Assembly: GCA_910589305.1 (NCBI GenBank)
Contig: CAJUTV010000010.1
Coordinates: forward strand, 114,681-149,862
Length of the DNA stretch: 35,182 nucleotides
Direction of reading: 5' to 3'
From: an uncultured Lachnospira sp.
GTDB lineage: Bacteria; Bacillota; Clostridia; Lachnospirales; Lachnospiraceae
Position 1 is the first letter of the stretch. The number at the start of each line of letters is the position of its first letter. Shown one piece after another: positions 8,761-18,500 of the stretch. The notes under the pieces are model-generated. The model saw only the letters and a list, made by a program, of their open reading frames with translations. It made no database searches and was not told where the DNA came from. Made by a program: the position numbers and the translations under genes.

Positions 8761-9231
8761 TTAAAATCTATAATGAGCGAAAGCCTTATTAGCTTCAGCC
8801 ATTTTGTGCATATCTTCTTTCTTCTTTACAGAAGCGCCTGTATTGTTTGCAGCGTCAAGAATCTCATTAGCAAGTCTTTCTTCCATAGTCTTCTCACCTC
8901 TTGCGCGAGAATATGTTGTTATCCAACGAAGTGCTAACGCTTGTCTTCTATCTTGCTTAACATCGATAGGTACCTGATATGTGGCACCACCAATACGTCT
9001 AGCCTTAACTTCGAGAACTGGCATAATATTATTCATAGCCTCTTCAAATACCTCGATAGCTGGTCTTTCCGTTTTCGCTGCAACCCTGTCAAATGCTCTA
9101 TATACAATCTTTTGAGCTACCCCTCTCTTACCATCAAGCATAATGTTGTTGATAAGCTTAGTAACCACCTTGTTGTTGTAAATAGGGTCTGGTAATACAT
9201 CTCTTTTTTGAGTATGTCCTTTACGTGGCAC
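8761..9231 (-). CDS. rpsG: Small subunit ribosomal protein S7
   Basis: S7 organises the head of the 30S subunit by binding the 3' domain of 16S rRNA. The 156-residue sequence is a full-length bacterial S7, starting PRKGHTQKRDVLPDPIYNNK and containing the conserved GGATYQVPIDV and RWI segments. Translation starts at GTG behind AAGGAGGG. In E. coli S7 represses its operon by binding between rpsL and rpsG; here that gap is 340 bases and rich in hairpins, which may serve a similar purpose. Confidence 0.98.
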   Translation of the reverse strand: MPRKGHTQKRDVLPDPIYNNKVVTKLINNIMLDGKRGVAQKIVYRAFDRVAAKTERPAIEVFEEAMNNIMPVLEVKARRIGGATYQVPIDVKQDRRQALALRWITTYSRARGEKTMEERLANEILDAANNTGASVKKKEDMHKMAEANKAFAHYRF

Positions 9232-9571
9232 GGTTCTTCCCTCCTTAATATTGTTTTGCTGTTAAAAACAATATGTTCTTGTTCTTAACAACATTCATTA
9301 ATTCATCGGTACTCACATATGATTGACCTTTCCCACAAATTCATCTGTGGTACTTGGCTGTGTTCGTGCATAAAGTATATTAAACCTGCAACCATAGGAT
9401 TAATCTAACTCCGCACTAATTATTCCCATAAATGTGATATTACATACAATGCTAACCGACTGGCATTATATAATATGATAGTCTCACTAATGTGAGCCAA
9501 ATTTGTTTATGTGTAAAAAGATACACATAAATACAGTATGACAAACATCTTATATTCTAAGAAACACTAAA
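9232..9571 (-). other. Long structured rpsL-rpsG intercistronic region
   Basis: No gene is seen in these 340 bases, but there are at least four inverted repeats. The one next to the rpsG ribosome binding site pairs ATATTGTTTT (9248-9257) with AAAACAATAT (9265-9274). Others are CCACA/TGTGG (9333-9350), CTCAC/GTGAG (9483-9496) and a 9-bp stem TTATGTGTA/TACACATAA (9507-9530). There is no T-run typical of a terminator and no clear promoter. A structured control region for S7 or fusA translation is the simplest idea. Confidence 0.55.
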
Positions 9572-9991
9572 TTACTTAGCATCCTTTGGTCTTTTTGTAC
9601 CATACTTAGAACGAGCTTGTCTTCTCTTTGCTACACCTGCTGTATCAAGTACACCTCTTACTATATGGTATCTTGTACCTGGTAAATCCTTAACTCTTCC
9701 ACCTCTTATAAGAACAACGCTGTGCTCTTGAAGATTGTGACCTTCGCCAGGAATATATGAAGTAACTTCAATACCATTAGAAAGACGTACTCTGGCAATC
9801 TTTCTAAGCGCTGAATTAGGCTTCTTAGGTGTGGCAGTCTTAACAGCGGTACATACACCTCTCTTTTGTGGAGAAGCAATATCTGTAGCTTTCTTTTGAA
9901 GAGAATTGTAACCCTTCTGAAGAGCTGGTGCTGTTGACTTCTTAACTGCTGTTTTTCTTCCCTGTCTTACTAATTGGTTAAATGTAGGCAT
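9572..9991 (-). CDS. rpsL: Small subunit ribosomal protein S12
   Basis: S12 sits at the decoding centre of the 30S subunit and affects accuracy. The 139-residue protein is the longer Firmicutes form. The KPNSALRK loop includes Lys56 in TPKKPNS and the second loop has Lys101 in GGRVKDLPG. Both are the wild-type residues at positions where streptomycin resistance changes are known. The ATG is preceded by GGGAGGTGAAAAAGG. It is the first gene of the str operon, about 90 bases behind a near-consensus promoter. Confidence 0.99.
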   Translation of the reverse strand: MPTFNQLVRQGRKTAVKKSTAPALQKGYNSLQKKATDIASPQKRGVCTAVKTATPKKPNSALRKIARVRLSNGIEVTSYIPGEGHNLQEHSVVLIRGGRVKDLPGTRYHIVRGVLDTAGVAKRRQARSKYGTKRPKDAK

Positions 9992-10031
9992 TCCTTTTTC
10001 ACCTCCCGGAATTAGATATCATTGTGGTTGC

Positions 10032-10076
10032 ATTCAGTAAATCTGAATCATCGCAAACAACGGACAGAACTGTCCG
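10032..10076 (-). promoter_or_regulatory. Paired hairpins in the 5' leader of the rpsL operon
   Basis: Just after the predicted transcription start there is a 7-bp stem, CGGACAG/CTGTCCG (10061-10076), with a tiny loop. A second stem follows, ATTCAG/CTGAAT (10032-10048). They precede the rpsL ribosome binding site. They could stabilise the mRNA 5' end, act as a feedback site, or, for the first, be a DNA-binding dyad. Confidence 0.45.
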
Positions 10077-10087
10077 CGCGCTTTTTT

Positions 10088-10116
10088 AGTATATCCATTA
10101 ATTGATTTTATGTCAA
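10088..10116 (-). promoter_or_regulatory. Sigma-A type promoter of the str operon (rpsL-rpsG-fusA)
   Basis: On the minus strand a perfect TTGACA (10111-10116) and TATACT (10088-10093) are separated by exactly 17 bases. The site lies in the gap between the glycosyltransferase gene and rpsL, so the str genes do not depend on read-through from rpoC. Confidence 0.9.
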
Positions 10117-10160
10117 GCAAAAATATTTATTTTTTAATTATTGCTTTTATTTTTTTAATT

Positions 10161-11318
10161 TTAACTTCTTTTTAGTCGTTTCTTTAATTCTGGAATATAT
10201 TTTTCCATAATTGGGTCATAAATTTCATTACAAGTATTTATAGCTAAATTCATCTCTTTATCAATTCGAGTTTTTGCAAGCTCTTCATGCACTCTGTCTG
10301 GCCATCCTCTTTTAAGCTTTTGCATAAATTCTTCTTCTGATTTGCAAAAATAATGATTGATTCTCAATTTTTTACACATACTGTCATAAAAATAAGAATG
10401 TGGAATCATTGAACCATTCTCACTAATATTACGCCAGCCTTCTTCCATATATGGAAAATGTGGATTTGCAATATTCATTATTACTCTTGGTATAAAAATC
10501 GTTTTTATATGAACATTTTGAAAGTAATCATCTGCTGCTCTGTACATATAATTTTCTACACACAGCCCATCTTGCTTTTCTTTGTGGTGAGATGTACCAT
10601 ATTCTCTCCAATTAATTCCCACTCCGCCAGCAAATTCTGATTCTTTAAACACTACGCTCTCATAATCTTTAAAAATCTGTTCAACAATATCGGGAACAAG
10701 TGCATCCTGCATAGGCACAATATACTCATCTGCATCAATTATTGCCATATATTTTGTCTCAAACTGATAATTTTCCACTGCATGATTATACGCTTTGTGT
10801 TGTACTAAGCTTCCAGGAAAATAATGATATGTTACGATTCCCATATCTATATAATCTTTAAGTTCTTCTTTTAAATGATTCGTACTCTCATTATCATATA
10901 TATAAAAATGAGACACGCCAATCATACGGTGATATTCAATCCATTCTCTCATATACATTTCATTTTTTATAATGGCAACAATAGACAAATTATATGCTCC
11001 TTTTTTTACACATGTAAAAGTCAATTGTCCTATTATATCAAGCTGCATTTTCATTATATAAAGAAAACTTTTTAAATAAAGCTCATGTGTAACAACATAC
11101 CGATAACATAATTCGCATGTTGTATTAAGCATTTGTATTACATCTGTATCATAAAGCTTCATCTCTTCTTCAAGAAATGTTGCATAGTCAATTAAATCCT
11201 GCTGTATACCTGCAACAATTTCATATCTTTTTTCATCCTCTATATCTGAATCCAACAATTGCCATTTATCTTGCATCTGTTTCTTTAATGCTTTAAACTT
11301 TTCTTGTAATATATTCAT
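10161..11318 (-). CDS. Glycosyltransferase family 92 (DUF23-like) protein
   Basis: This roughly 385-residue protein has an N-terminal helical part (about 110 residues) followed by a GT-A type glycosyltransferase core. The core shows LSIVAIIKNE, then REWIEYHRMIGVSHFYIYDNES, and the metal-binding DxD in IIDADEYIVP near residues 195-197. That pattern is typical of family 92 and related surface-glycan enzymes. No membrane segment is seen, so it probably acts at the cytoplasmic side on a cell-surface glycan; donor and acceptor are unknown. The start is unsure: the ATG used has only AAAGGA thirteen bases upstream, and an ATG eight codons earlier (11342) lacks a ribosome binding site. It separates rpoC from rpsL, an unusual place for such a gene. 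Confidence 0.8.
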   Translation of the reverse strand: MNILQEKFKALKKQMQDKWQLLDSDIEDEKRYEIVAGIQQDLIDYATFLEEEMKLYDTDVIQMLNTTCELCYRYVVTHELYLKSFLYIMKMQLDIIGQLTFTCVKKGAYNLSIVAIIKNEMYMREWIEYHRMIGVSHFYIYDNESTNHLKEELKDYIDMGIVTYHYFPGSLVQHKAYNHAVENYQFETKYMAIIDADEYIVPMQDALVPDIVEQIFKDYESVVFKESEFAGGVGINWREYGTSHHKEKQDGLCVENYMYRAADDYFQNVHIKTIFIPRVIMNIANPHFPYMEEGWRNISENGSMIPHSYFYDSMCKKLRINHYFCKSEEEFMQKLKRGWPDRVHEELAKTRIDKEMNLAINTCNEIYDPIMEKYIPELKKRLKRS

Positions 11319-11630
11319 TTTTATAAAAATATCCTTTCCCATCTGTAAATATATTCAAAACATACATTTATAATATATATTACAGCATAAACTAAGCCAT
11401 TATATTAGTAGAAATTGATATTCTCAATTTACTTGCTTACTATAATCTTATTGTTGTTTCTTATGATTGTTCACATTTAAATAGATATATAAATTCTGTC
11501 TAAATAAGTAAACTTAACTTTACTAAAAAATAAAAGACTTATTGAACCTTATCAAAAAAGTTTCCGCCTCAATCTAGCACAGGCATAAGTTAGAAGAGGA
11601 CTTGCCTTACCATACAGCTAAATGGTTTGC

Positions 11631-11671
11631 GCAAGCAGCGCATGGAATTGTGAATATCCGTTTTGACTGAG
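11631..11671 (+). repeat. Dispersed about 40-bp repeat, copy A
   Basis: The copy starts GCAAGCAGCG, continues to GAATATCCG and ends GACTGAG. The same ordered blocks occur on the minus strand at 19713-19754 and, more diverged, at 11701-11737. It does not encode a protein. Confidence 0.6.
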
Positions 11672-11700
11672 ATTGCACAAATTATTATATAAAAAATACA

Positions 11701-11737
11701 CAGATATTTACAATCTACTATACTACTTGCTCATAAG
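11701..11737 (-). repeat. Dispersed about 40-bp repeat, diverged copy C
   Basis: Read on the minus strand it starts CTTATGAGCAAG and contains AGATTG and AATATC in the same order as copy B (TTATGAGCAAG, GGATTG, AATATC). It faces copy A at a distance of 29 bases, so the pair could form a large imperfect stem. Confidence 0.5.
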
Positions 11738-11755
11738 ATTACACATGTTATTATA

Positions 11756-11801
11756 TAAAAAATACCCGCCCTCAACTAATCATTAGTTATCAGGCGAGTA
11801 T
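11756..11801 (-). terminator. Intrinsic terminator of rpoB-rpoC
   Basis: On the minus strand ATACTCGCC (11793-11801) pairs with GGCGGGTAT (11762-11770). An inner AACTAAT/ATTAGTT stem extends the hairpin, and TTTTT follows. It begins about 65 bases after the rpoC stop codon. Confidence 0.87.
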
Positions 11802-11866
11802 TAAATCTTCATGTTATGATTATTAGTACGTTTAAAAAATATTAATTTTTTAATTCTTTTACTAAA

Positions 11867-14800
11867 TTACATGCTTTCTTCTATCATACTATCAATTTCG
11901 TCATCTTCTCTTTCAGTAAAATTGATTTCTTCATTTTTTTCAACATATTCAAGACCAGTATCTATCCTGATATTCTGGTATCTCTTCATTCCTGTACCAG
12001 CAGGAATCAATTTACCAATAATAACATTTTCCTTAAGACCTATCAATGGGTCAATCTTTCCATTGATAGCGGCATCGGTAAGTACCTTTGTTGTCTCTTG
12101 GAACGACGCTGCTGACATAAATGAATTGGTTGCAAGTGAAGCCTTTGTAATACCAAGTATAATAGGTGTACCAGAAGCTGGTGTCTTTCCTTCAGCCTCT
12201 AATTTTTCATTCGCCTCTGTAAAATCAATTGTATCAACCTGAGAACCTGGAAGGAAATTAGAATCTCCCGCCTCGTCAACAATAATCTTTTTCAGCATTT
12301 GACGAACAATCAACTCAATATGCTTATCGTTAATTTCAACACCTTGTATACGGTATACTTTTTGAACTTCACGAATCATATAATCCTGAACGGCTCTTAC
12401 ACCAAGTATTCTTACAATATCATGCGGATTTTCTGAACCTTCTGTAATCTCTTCACCTTTGGCAACAATCTGTCCTTCTTTAACCTTTACTCTTGTATCC
12501 TTAGAGACTGTATATGCCTTAGAATTGCCTTCATCGTCTGTAATGACAATATCCGTTTTCTTCTCTGTCTGTGCAAAGCTTACTACACCGCCAAATTCAG
12601 CAAGGACTGCAAGTGTCTTTGGCTTTCTTGCCTCAAAAAGCTCTTCTACTCTAGGAAGACCTTGTGTAATATTATCACCAGCAACACCGCCTGTATGGAA
12701 TGTTCTCATTGTAAGCTGTGTACCAGGTTCACCGATAGACTGTGCCGCAATAATACCAACTGCTTCGCCAACCTGTACAGTCTGTCCTGTTGCCATATTG
12801 GAACCATAGCACTTTGCACATACGCCAATATGTGAACGACATGTAAGAATCGTTCTAATCTTCACTTGTTCAATGCCCGTCTTAATAATCTGTTCTGCTC
12901 TCTTTGGCGTAACTAAATGATTGGCAGCAACCACAACATCGCCCTTATCATCAAGTATATCTTCTGCAAGGAACCTTCCTGTAATACGTTCTTGTAAAGA
13001 CTCCAAAACATCTGCCTTTGCATCACTGTCCGCAGTTGCCTTATCATTTACAAACTCATAAACGTACATACCTGGTATGCTCTTGCCTTCGCTACAATCA
13101 TTTTCTCTTATAACAAGGTCTTGTGATACATCAACAAGACGTCTTGTAAGATAACCTGAATCCGCTGTACGAAGTGCCGTATCGGACAAACCTTTACGCG
13201 CTCCATGTGCTGAGATAAAGTACTCCAATACATCAAGACCTTCTCTAAAATTTGACTTGATTGGAAGCTCAATTGTATTGCCCGATGTATCCGCCATCAA
13301 TCCACGCATACCAGCTAACTGCTTAATCTGCTGATTGGAACCACGCGCACCAGAGTCTGCCATCATAAAGATATTATTATATTTATCAAGACCTGCAAGC
13401 AAGGCATCTTTAAGAAGCTCATCCGTTTCTTGCCATACCTTGATAACATTTTTATGTCTCTCTTCGTCTGTTGATATACCTCTATTGTAATGCTTTGTAA
13501 TCATCTCTACTTTTTTCTCAGCATTTGCAATGAGTTCCTTTTTAATAGGAGGCACGGTCATCTCTGAGATGGAAACTGTCATAGCAGCTTTTGTCGAATA
13601 TTTATAACCCATAGCTTTAATATCGTCAAGAACTTCTGCTGTTCTTGTCGTGCCATGTGTGTTAATAACATGCTGCAATATATCTTTTAACTGCTTTTTA
13701 CCCACATGAAAATCAACTTCAAGTACAAGTTCATTTTCTGGAAGGCTTCTATCTACATAGCCTAAATCCTGTGGAAGTATTTCATTAAAAATAAAACGCC
13801 CAAGTGTTGATGCAACATTGCCACTCTTTATTGTTCCATCTTCACATTTTTTTACAACGCGCACTAATATTTTAGAATGAAGCGTAATCACACCATTTTC
13901 ATAAGCTAACAAAGCTTCATTCACATCTTTAAAATATTTGCCTTCCCCTTTAGCACCTGGTCTTTCCTGCGTCAAATAATAGATACCAAGCACCATATCC
14001 TGTGAAGGAACTGCTACCGGACCACCGTCTGATGGCTTGAGCAAGTTATTTGGTGAAAGCAGCATAAATCGACATTCAGCCTGCGCCTCTACGGAAAGTG
14101 GCAAATGGACAGCCATCTGGTCTCCGTCAAAGTCAGCATTAAACGCTGTACATACCAATGGATGCAGCTTAATTGCCTTACCTTCTACAAGAATTGGCTC
14201 AAATGCCTGTATACCAAGTCGGTGAAGTGTTGGCGCACGGTTTAACATAACTGGATGCTCTTTGATAACATCTTCAAGTACGTCCCACACATCATTTTCA
14301 AGCTGTTCAACCTTTTTCTTTGCCTTTTTAATATTTTCTGCTAAATTACGTCTTACAAGCTCCCGCATAACAAATGGCTTAAATAATTCAATTGCCATCT
14401 CTTTAGGAAGTCCGCACTGATAAATTTTAAGTTCTGGACCTACGACAATAACAGAACGTCCTGAATAGTCAACACGCTTACCCAGCAGATTTTGACGAAA
14501 ACGTCCCTGTTTACCTTTCAATAAATCAGAAAGTGATTTTAAAGCTCTGTTTCCTGGTCCTGTCACTGGACGTCCATTTCGGCGTCCATTGTCAATCAGT
14601 GCATCGACTGCCTCCTGAAGCATTCTTTTTTCATTGCGCACAATGATTTCAGGTGCGCCAAGCTCCATCAGTCGTGCAAGACGATTGTTTCTATTGATAA
14701 TTCTTCTATATAAATCATTTAAGTCTGATGTTGCAAATCGACCGCCGTCAAGCTGAACCATCGGTCTTAAATCTGGAGGGATAACTGGAATTTCTGTAAG

Positions 14801-15505
14801 AATCATCCATTCTGGTTTTGTTTTAGCATTTAAAAATGCCTCCATCACTTCAATTCTCTTAATTAATCGAGCAGCCTTTTGTGAGGTAGTATTAGCAAGC
14901 TCTTCTTTTAATTTTACAGTCTCCTGTGCAAGGTCAACATTCTGAAGAAGCTCAAGAATAGCCTCTGCTCCCATTCCAACTCGAAATTGGTCGCCGTACT
15001 TTTCATAACATTCTGAATATTCCTGTTCACTGAGTATCTTTTTAAATGGAATATCTGTATCACCTGAATCTAATACAATATAAGAGGCAAAATATAACAC
15101 TTTTTCAAGATTTTTAGGACCAATATCTAAAATTAAGTCCATTCTGCTTGGTATGCCCTTAAAGTACCAAATATGAGAAACAGGTGCTGCAAGATGAATA
15201 TGCCCCATACGGTCTCTACGCACACTTGCTTTCGTTACTTCAACGCCGCACTTATCACAGACAATCCCCTTATCCTTAATCTTTTTATACTTACCGCAAT
15301 GGCATTCCCAATCTTTACTAGGTCCAAATATCCTCTCACAAAACAAGCCATCTTTTTCTGGTTTTAATGTTCTGTAATTGATTGTTTCTGGTTTTGTAAC
15401 CTCACCATGTGACCATTCCAATATATTCTGTGGAGAAGCAAGTTTAATCTGAATCTTATCAAACTTCATTGAATTGTTTGACAACTGCTTTTTTGATTCT
15501 TCCAT
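11867..15505 (-). CDS. rpoC: DNA-directed RNA polymerase subunit beta'
   Basis: This is the largest catalytic subunit of RNA polymerase. The 1212-residue product has the N-terminal zinc site (C68, C70, C83, C86), the clamp and rudder region, and the active-site motif NADFDGD (residues 456-462), whose three aspartates hold the catalytic magnesium. Later come the trigger-loop region GAVGIIAAQSIGEPGTQLTM and the second zinc site with CRSHIGVCAKCYG. The ATG follows GGGAG and lies 21 bases after the rpoB stop, so the two are translated from one message. The length is normal for Clostridia. A strong terminator follows. Confidence 0.99.
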   Translation of the reverse strand: MEESKKQLSNNSMKFDKIQIKLASPQNILEWSHGEVTKPETINYRTLKPEKDGLFCERIFGPSKDWECHCGKYKKIKDKGIVCDKCGVEVTKASVRRDRMGHIHLAAPVSHIWYFKGIPSRMDLILDIGPKNLEKVLYFASYIVLDSGDTDIPFKKILSEQEYSECYEKYGDQFRVGMGAEAILELLQNVDLAQETVKLKEELANTTSQKAARLIKRIEVMEAFLNAKTKPEWMILTEIPVIPPDLRPMVQLDGGRFATSDLNDLYRRIINRNNRLARLMELGAPEIIVRNEKRMLQEAVDALIDNGRRNGRPVTGPGNRALKSLSDLLKGKQGRFRQNLLGKRVDYSGRSVIVVGPELKIYQCGLPKEMAIELFKPFVMRELVRRNLAENIKKAKKKVEQLENDVWDVLEDVIKEHPVMLNRAPTLHRLGIQAFEPILVEGKAIKLHPLVCTAFNADFDGDQMAVHLPLSVEAQAECRFMLLSPNNLLKPSDGGPVAVPSQDMVLGIYYLTQERPGAKGEGKYFKDVNEALLAYENGVITLHSKILVRVVKKCEDGTIKSGNVASTLGRFIFNEILPQDLGYVDRSLPENELVLEVDFHVGKKQLKDILQHVINTHGTTRTAEVLDDIKAMGYKYSTKAAMTVSISEMTVPPIKKELIANAEKKVEMITKHYNRGISTDEERHKNVIKVWQETDELLKDALLAGLDKYNNIFMMADSGARGSNQQIKQLAGMRGLMADTSGNTIELPIKSNFREGLDVLEYFISAHGARKGLSDTALRTADSGYLTRRLVDVSQDLVIRENDCSEGKSIPGMYVYEFVNDKATADSDAKADVLESLQERITGRFLAEDILDDKGDVVVAANHLVTPKRAEQIIKTGIEQVKIRTILTCRSHIGVCAKCYGSNMATGQTVQVGEAVGIIAAQSIGEPGTQLTMRTFHTGGVAGDNITQGLPRVEELFEARKPKTLAVLAEFGGVVSFAQTEKKTDIVITDDEGNSKAYTVSKDTRVKVKEGQIVAKGEEITEGSENPHDIVRILGVRAVQDYMIREVQKVYRIQGVEINDKHIELIVRQMLKKIIVDEAGDSNFLPGSQVDTIDFTEANEKLEAEGKTPASGTPIILGITKASLATNSFMSAASFQETTKVLTDAAINGKIDPLIGLKENVIIGKLIPAGTGMKRYQNIRIDTGLEYVEKNEEINFTEREDDEIDSMIEESM

Positions 15506-15526
15506 GTATATCGTGCTCCCTTCTAA

Positions 15527-18500
15527 TTAATAAATATCTGCATTGCCATCGCCATAATCTTCGTCTACATCAAACTCGTCGGATAAATCCTCTTCAAAAT
15601 CTTCCTCATCAAGCCCATCATCTTCCATGTAATCTGCTGATTCGTCAATATCCTCTACATATTGTGCCTCACCTGATTCATCAAATGTCTGAATGGTATT
15701 GCCTGCATGTTTTAATTCGCTTTCTTCATCTTTACTGTTTCTGCGATAATTGCCATCATCAAGCACTTTCTTAAAATCAGTCACTTCATAATCAGCACTT
15801 TCAAGAAGTTTTACTTCTTCATTATTCTGGTCTAAAACACGCACATCTAACGCCAATGACTGCAATTCTTTTAACAGTACCTTAAAGGATTCTGGTATAC
15901 CTGGTTCTGGTATATTTTCACCCTTAATAATCGCCTCATATGTCTTTACACGCCCTACAACATCATCGGACTTCACTGTAAGAATCTCCTGCAATGTATA
16001 CGATGCTCCATAAGCCTCTAATGCCCACACTTCCATCTCACCAAAACGCTGTCCGCCAAACTGTGCTTTACCACCTAACGGCTGTTGTGTAACAAGTGAA
16101 TATGGTCCTGTTGAACGCGCATGAATCTTATCATCAACCAAATGATGCAGCTTTAAGTAGTGCATAAATCCTATTGTAACAGGGCTGTCAAAATATTCAC
16201 CTGTTCTTCCGTCACGAAGTCTTACTTTTCCGTTGCGGTCAATTGGAACGCCTTTCCATTCTGCACGATGGTCTTTATGTTCATCAAGATATTGATACAC
16301 ATCTTCTCTCAGGTTTGCTTTATGCTTTGCGCTAAATTCATCCCATTCAAGATTTGCGTAATCGTTTGCCAACTCCAATGTATCCATAATATCATTTTCA
16401 TCTGCACCATCAAACACTGATGTAGCAACATTAAATCCAAGTACTTTTGCTGCCAGACTCAAATGAATCTCCAAAACCTGACCGATATTCATACGTGAAG
16501 GCACGCCAAGTGGATTTAAAACAATATCAAGCGGACGTCCGTTTGGCAAAAATGGCATATCTTCCACTGGAAGTACTCGCGAAACAACACCCTTATTACC
16601 ATGACGACCAGCCATCTTGTCACCAACGGATATTTTTCTTTTCTGCGCAATATAAATGCGAACAGACTTATTAACACCTGGTGAAAGCTCATCGCCGTCC
16701 TCTCTTGTAAAGGTCTTAACCGCTACAACGATACCATACTCACCATGTGGAACTTTAAGTGAAGTATCTCTTACTTCTCTTGCCTTCTCACCAAAAATAG
16801 CACGAAGAAGTCGCTCTTCTGCTGTCAATTCAGTCTCTCCCTTAGGAGTTACCTTTCCAACTAAAACATCACCTGCACGAACCTCAGCACCAATACGAAT
16901 AATACCATCTTCATCAAGGTCTTTGATAGACTCATTCGATACGGATGGAATATCTCTTGTAATCTCTTCTGGTCCAAGTTTTGTGTCTCTTGCTTCCGTC
17001 TCATACTCTTCTATATGAATGGATGTATATACATCATCTCTTACCAATCGTTCACTCAAAAGAACCGCATCTTCATAATTGTAGCCTTCCCATGTCATAA
17101 ATCCAATCAATGGATTCTTGCCTAATGCAATTTCTCCATTTGATGTTGAAGGACCATCTGCAATGACATCGCCGGCTTCAACGCGGTCACCCTTAAATAC
17201 AATAGGTCTCTGATTATAACAGTTGCTTTGGTTGCTTCTTGCAAACTTTGTCAATTTATATTTGCGGACTTTACCATTATCTTGTTTTACAGTAATCATA
17301 TTTGACTCTGACGATGTAACAACACCTGCGGCTTCTGCTACCACACACACACCAGAGTCAATTGCCGCTTTGTTTTCAATACCTGTTCCAATAACTGGTG
17401 CATCGGTAGTAAGAAGCGGCACAGCCTGACGCTGCATATTAGAACCCATCAAAGCTCTGTTGGCATCATCATTTTGAAGAAATGGTATCATTGATGTTGC
17501 AACTGAAAAGACCATCTTAGGAGAAACGTCCATAAGGTCAATCAGTCTTTTATCAAACTCTGATGTCTCATCTCTATATCGTCCAGACACGGTGTTTTTA
17601 ACAAAATGTCCTTCTTCGTCAATCTCAGCATTCGCTTGAGCTACATGGAAATCATCTTCCTCATCTGCTGTAAAATAGCGTACTTCATCTGTAACTCGTG
17701 GATTTTTAGGGTCACTCTTGTCAACAATACGATAAGGTGCCTCCACAAAGCCATACTCATTAATCCTTGCATAGGAAGCTAATGAGTTAATAAGACCGAT
17801 ATTTGGTCCTTCAGGCGTCTCAATTGGGCACATTCTTCCATAATGGGTATAATGCACGTCTCGCACTTCAAAGCCTGCACGGTCTCTTGACAAACCACCC
17901 GGACCTAACGCTGATAATCTTCTCTTATGTGTCAACTCACCAAGAGGATTGTTTTGGTCCATAAACTGTGACAGCTGTGAACTTCCAAAAAATTCCTTAA
18001 TAGCTGCTGTCACAGGCTTTATATTAATAAGGGATTGTGGTGATACACCGCTCAAATCTTGAGTGGACATTCTCTCACGCACAACTCTTTCCATTCTTGA
18101 AATTCCAATTCTAAACTGATTTTGTAATAATTCGCCAACAGCTCGAATACGTCTATTGCCTAAGTGGTCAATATCATCTTTTGTACCAACGCCATACTCA
18201 AGATGAAGATTATAGTTGATGGATGCAAGGATATCTTCCACTGTAATATGCTTTGGAATAAGGTCTCCAAGATTCGCTGCAATGGCTCTTTTTATACTTT
18301 CTATATCTGTGTTTTCCTCAAGAAGCTGCTCCAAAACAGGATAAAATACTTTCTCTGTAACTCCAAGTTCTTTTGCCTCTTCCTCACTGATATCAACCCA
18401 TTTTGTGATATCGACTGCCATATTAGAAAGAATCTTTACTCTTCTATTGGTGATAACACCATCGTTTCCTTTTACTTCCACATCAAGAAACACTGCCGGC

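Larger units (their letters stand above)
11319..11755. other. Non-coding stretch between rpoC terminator and glycosyltransferase
   Basis: No gene is seen. The part nearest the glycosyltransferase is AT-rich and probably holds its promoter, although no convincing -35/-10 pair stands out. The middle holds two oppositely oriented copies of the dispersed repeat listed separately at 11631-11671 and 11701-11737. Confidence 0.5.

Noticed and set aside
17900..18000. Possible rifampicin-resistance changes in rpoB, and streptomycin changes in rpsL
   Set aside because: The rifampicin-pocket residues and S12 Lys56 and Lys101 are all the usual wild-type residues.
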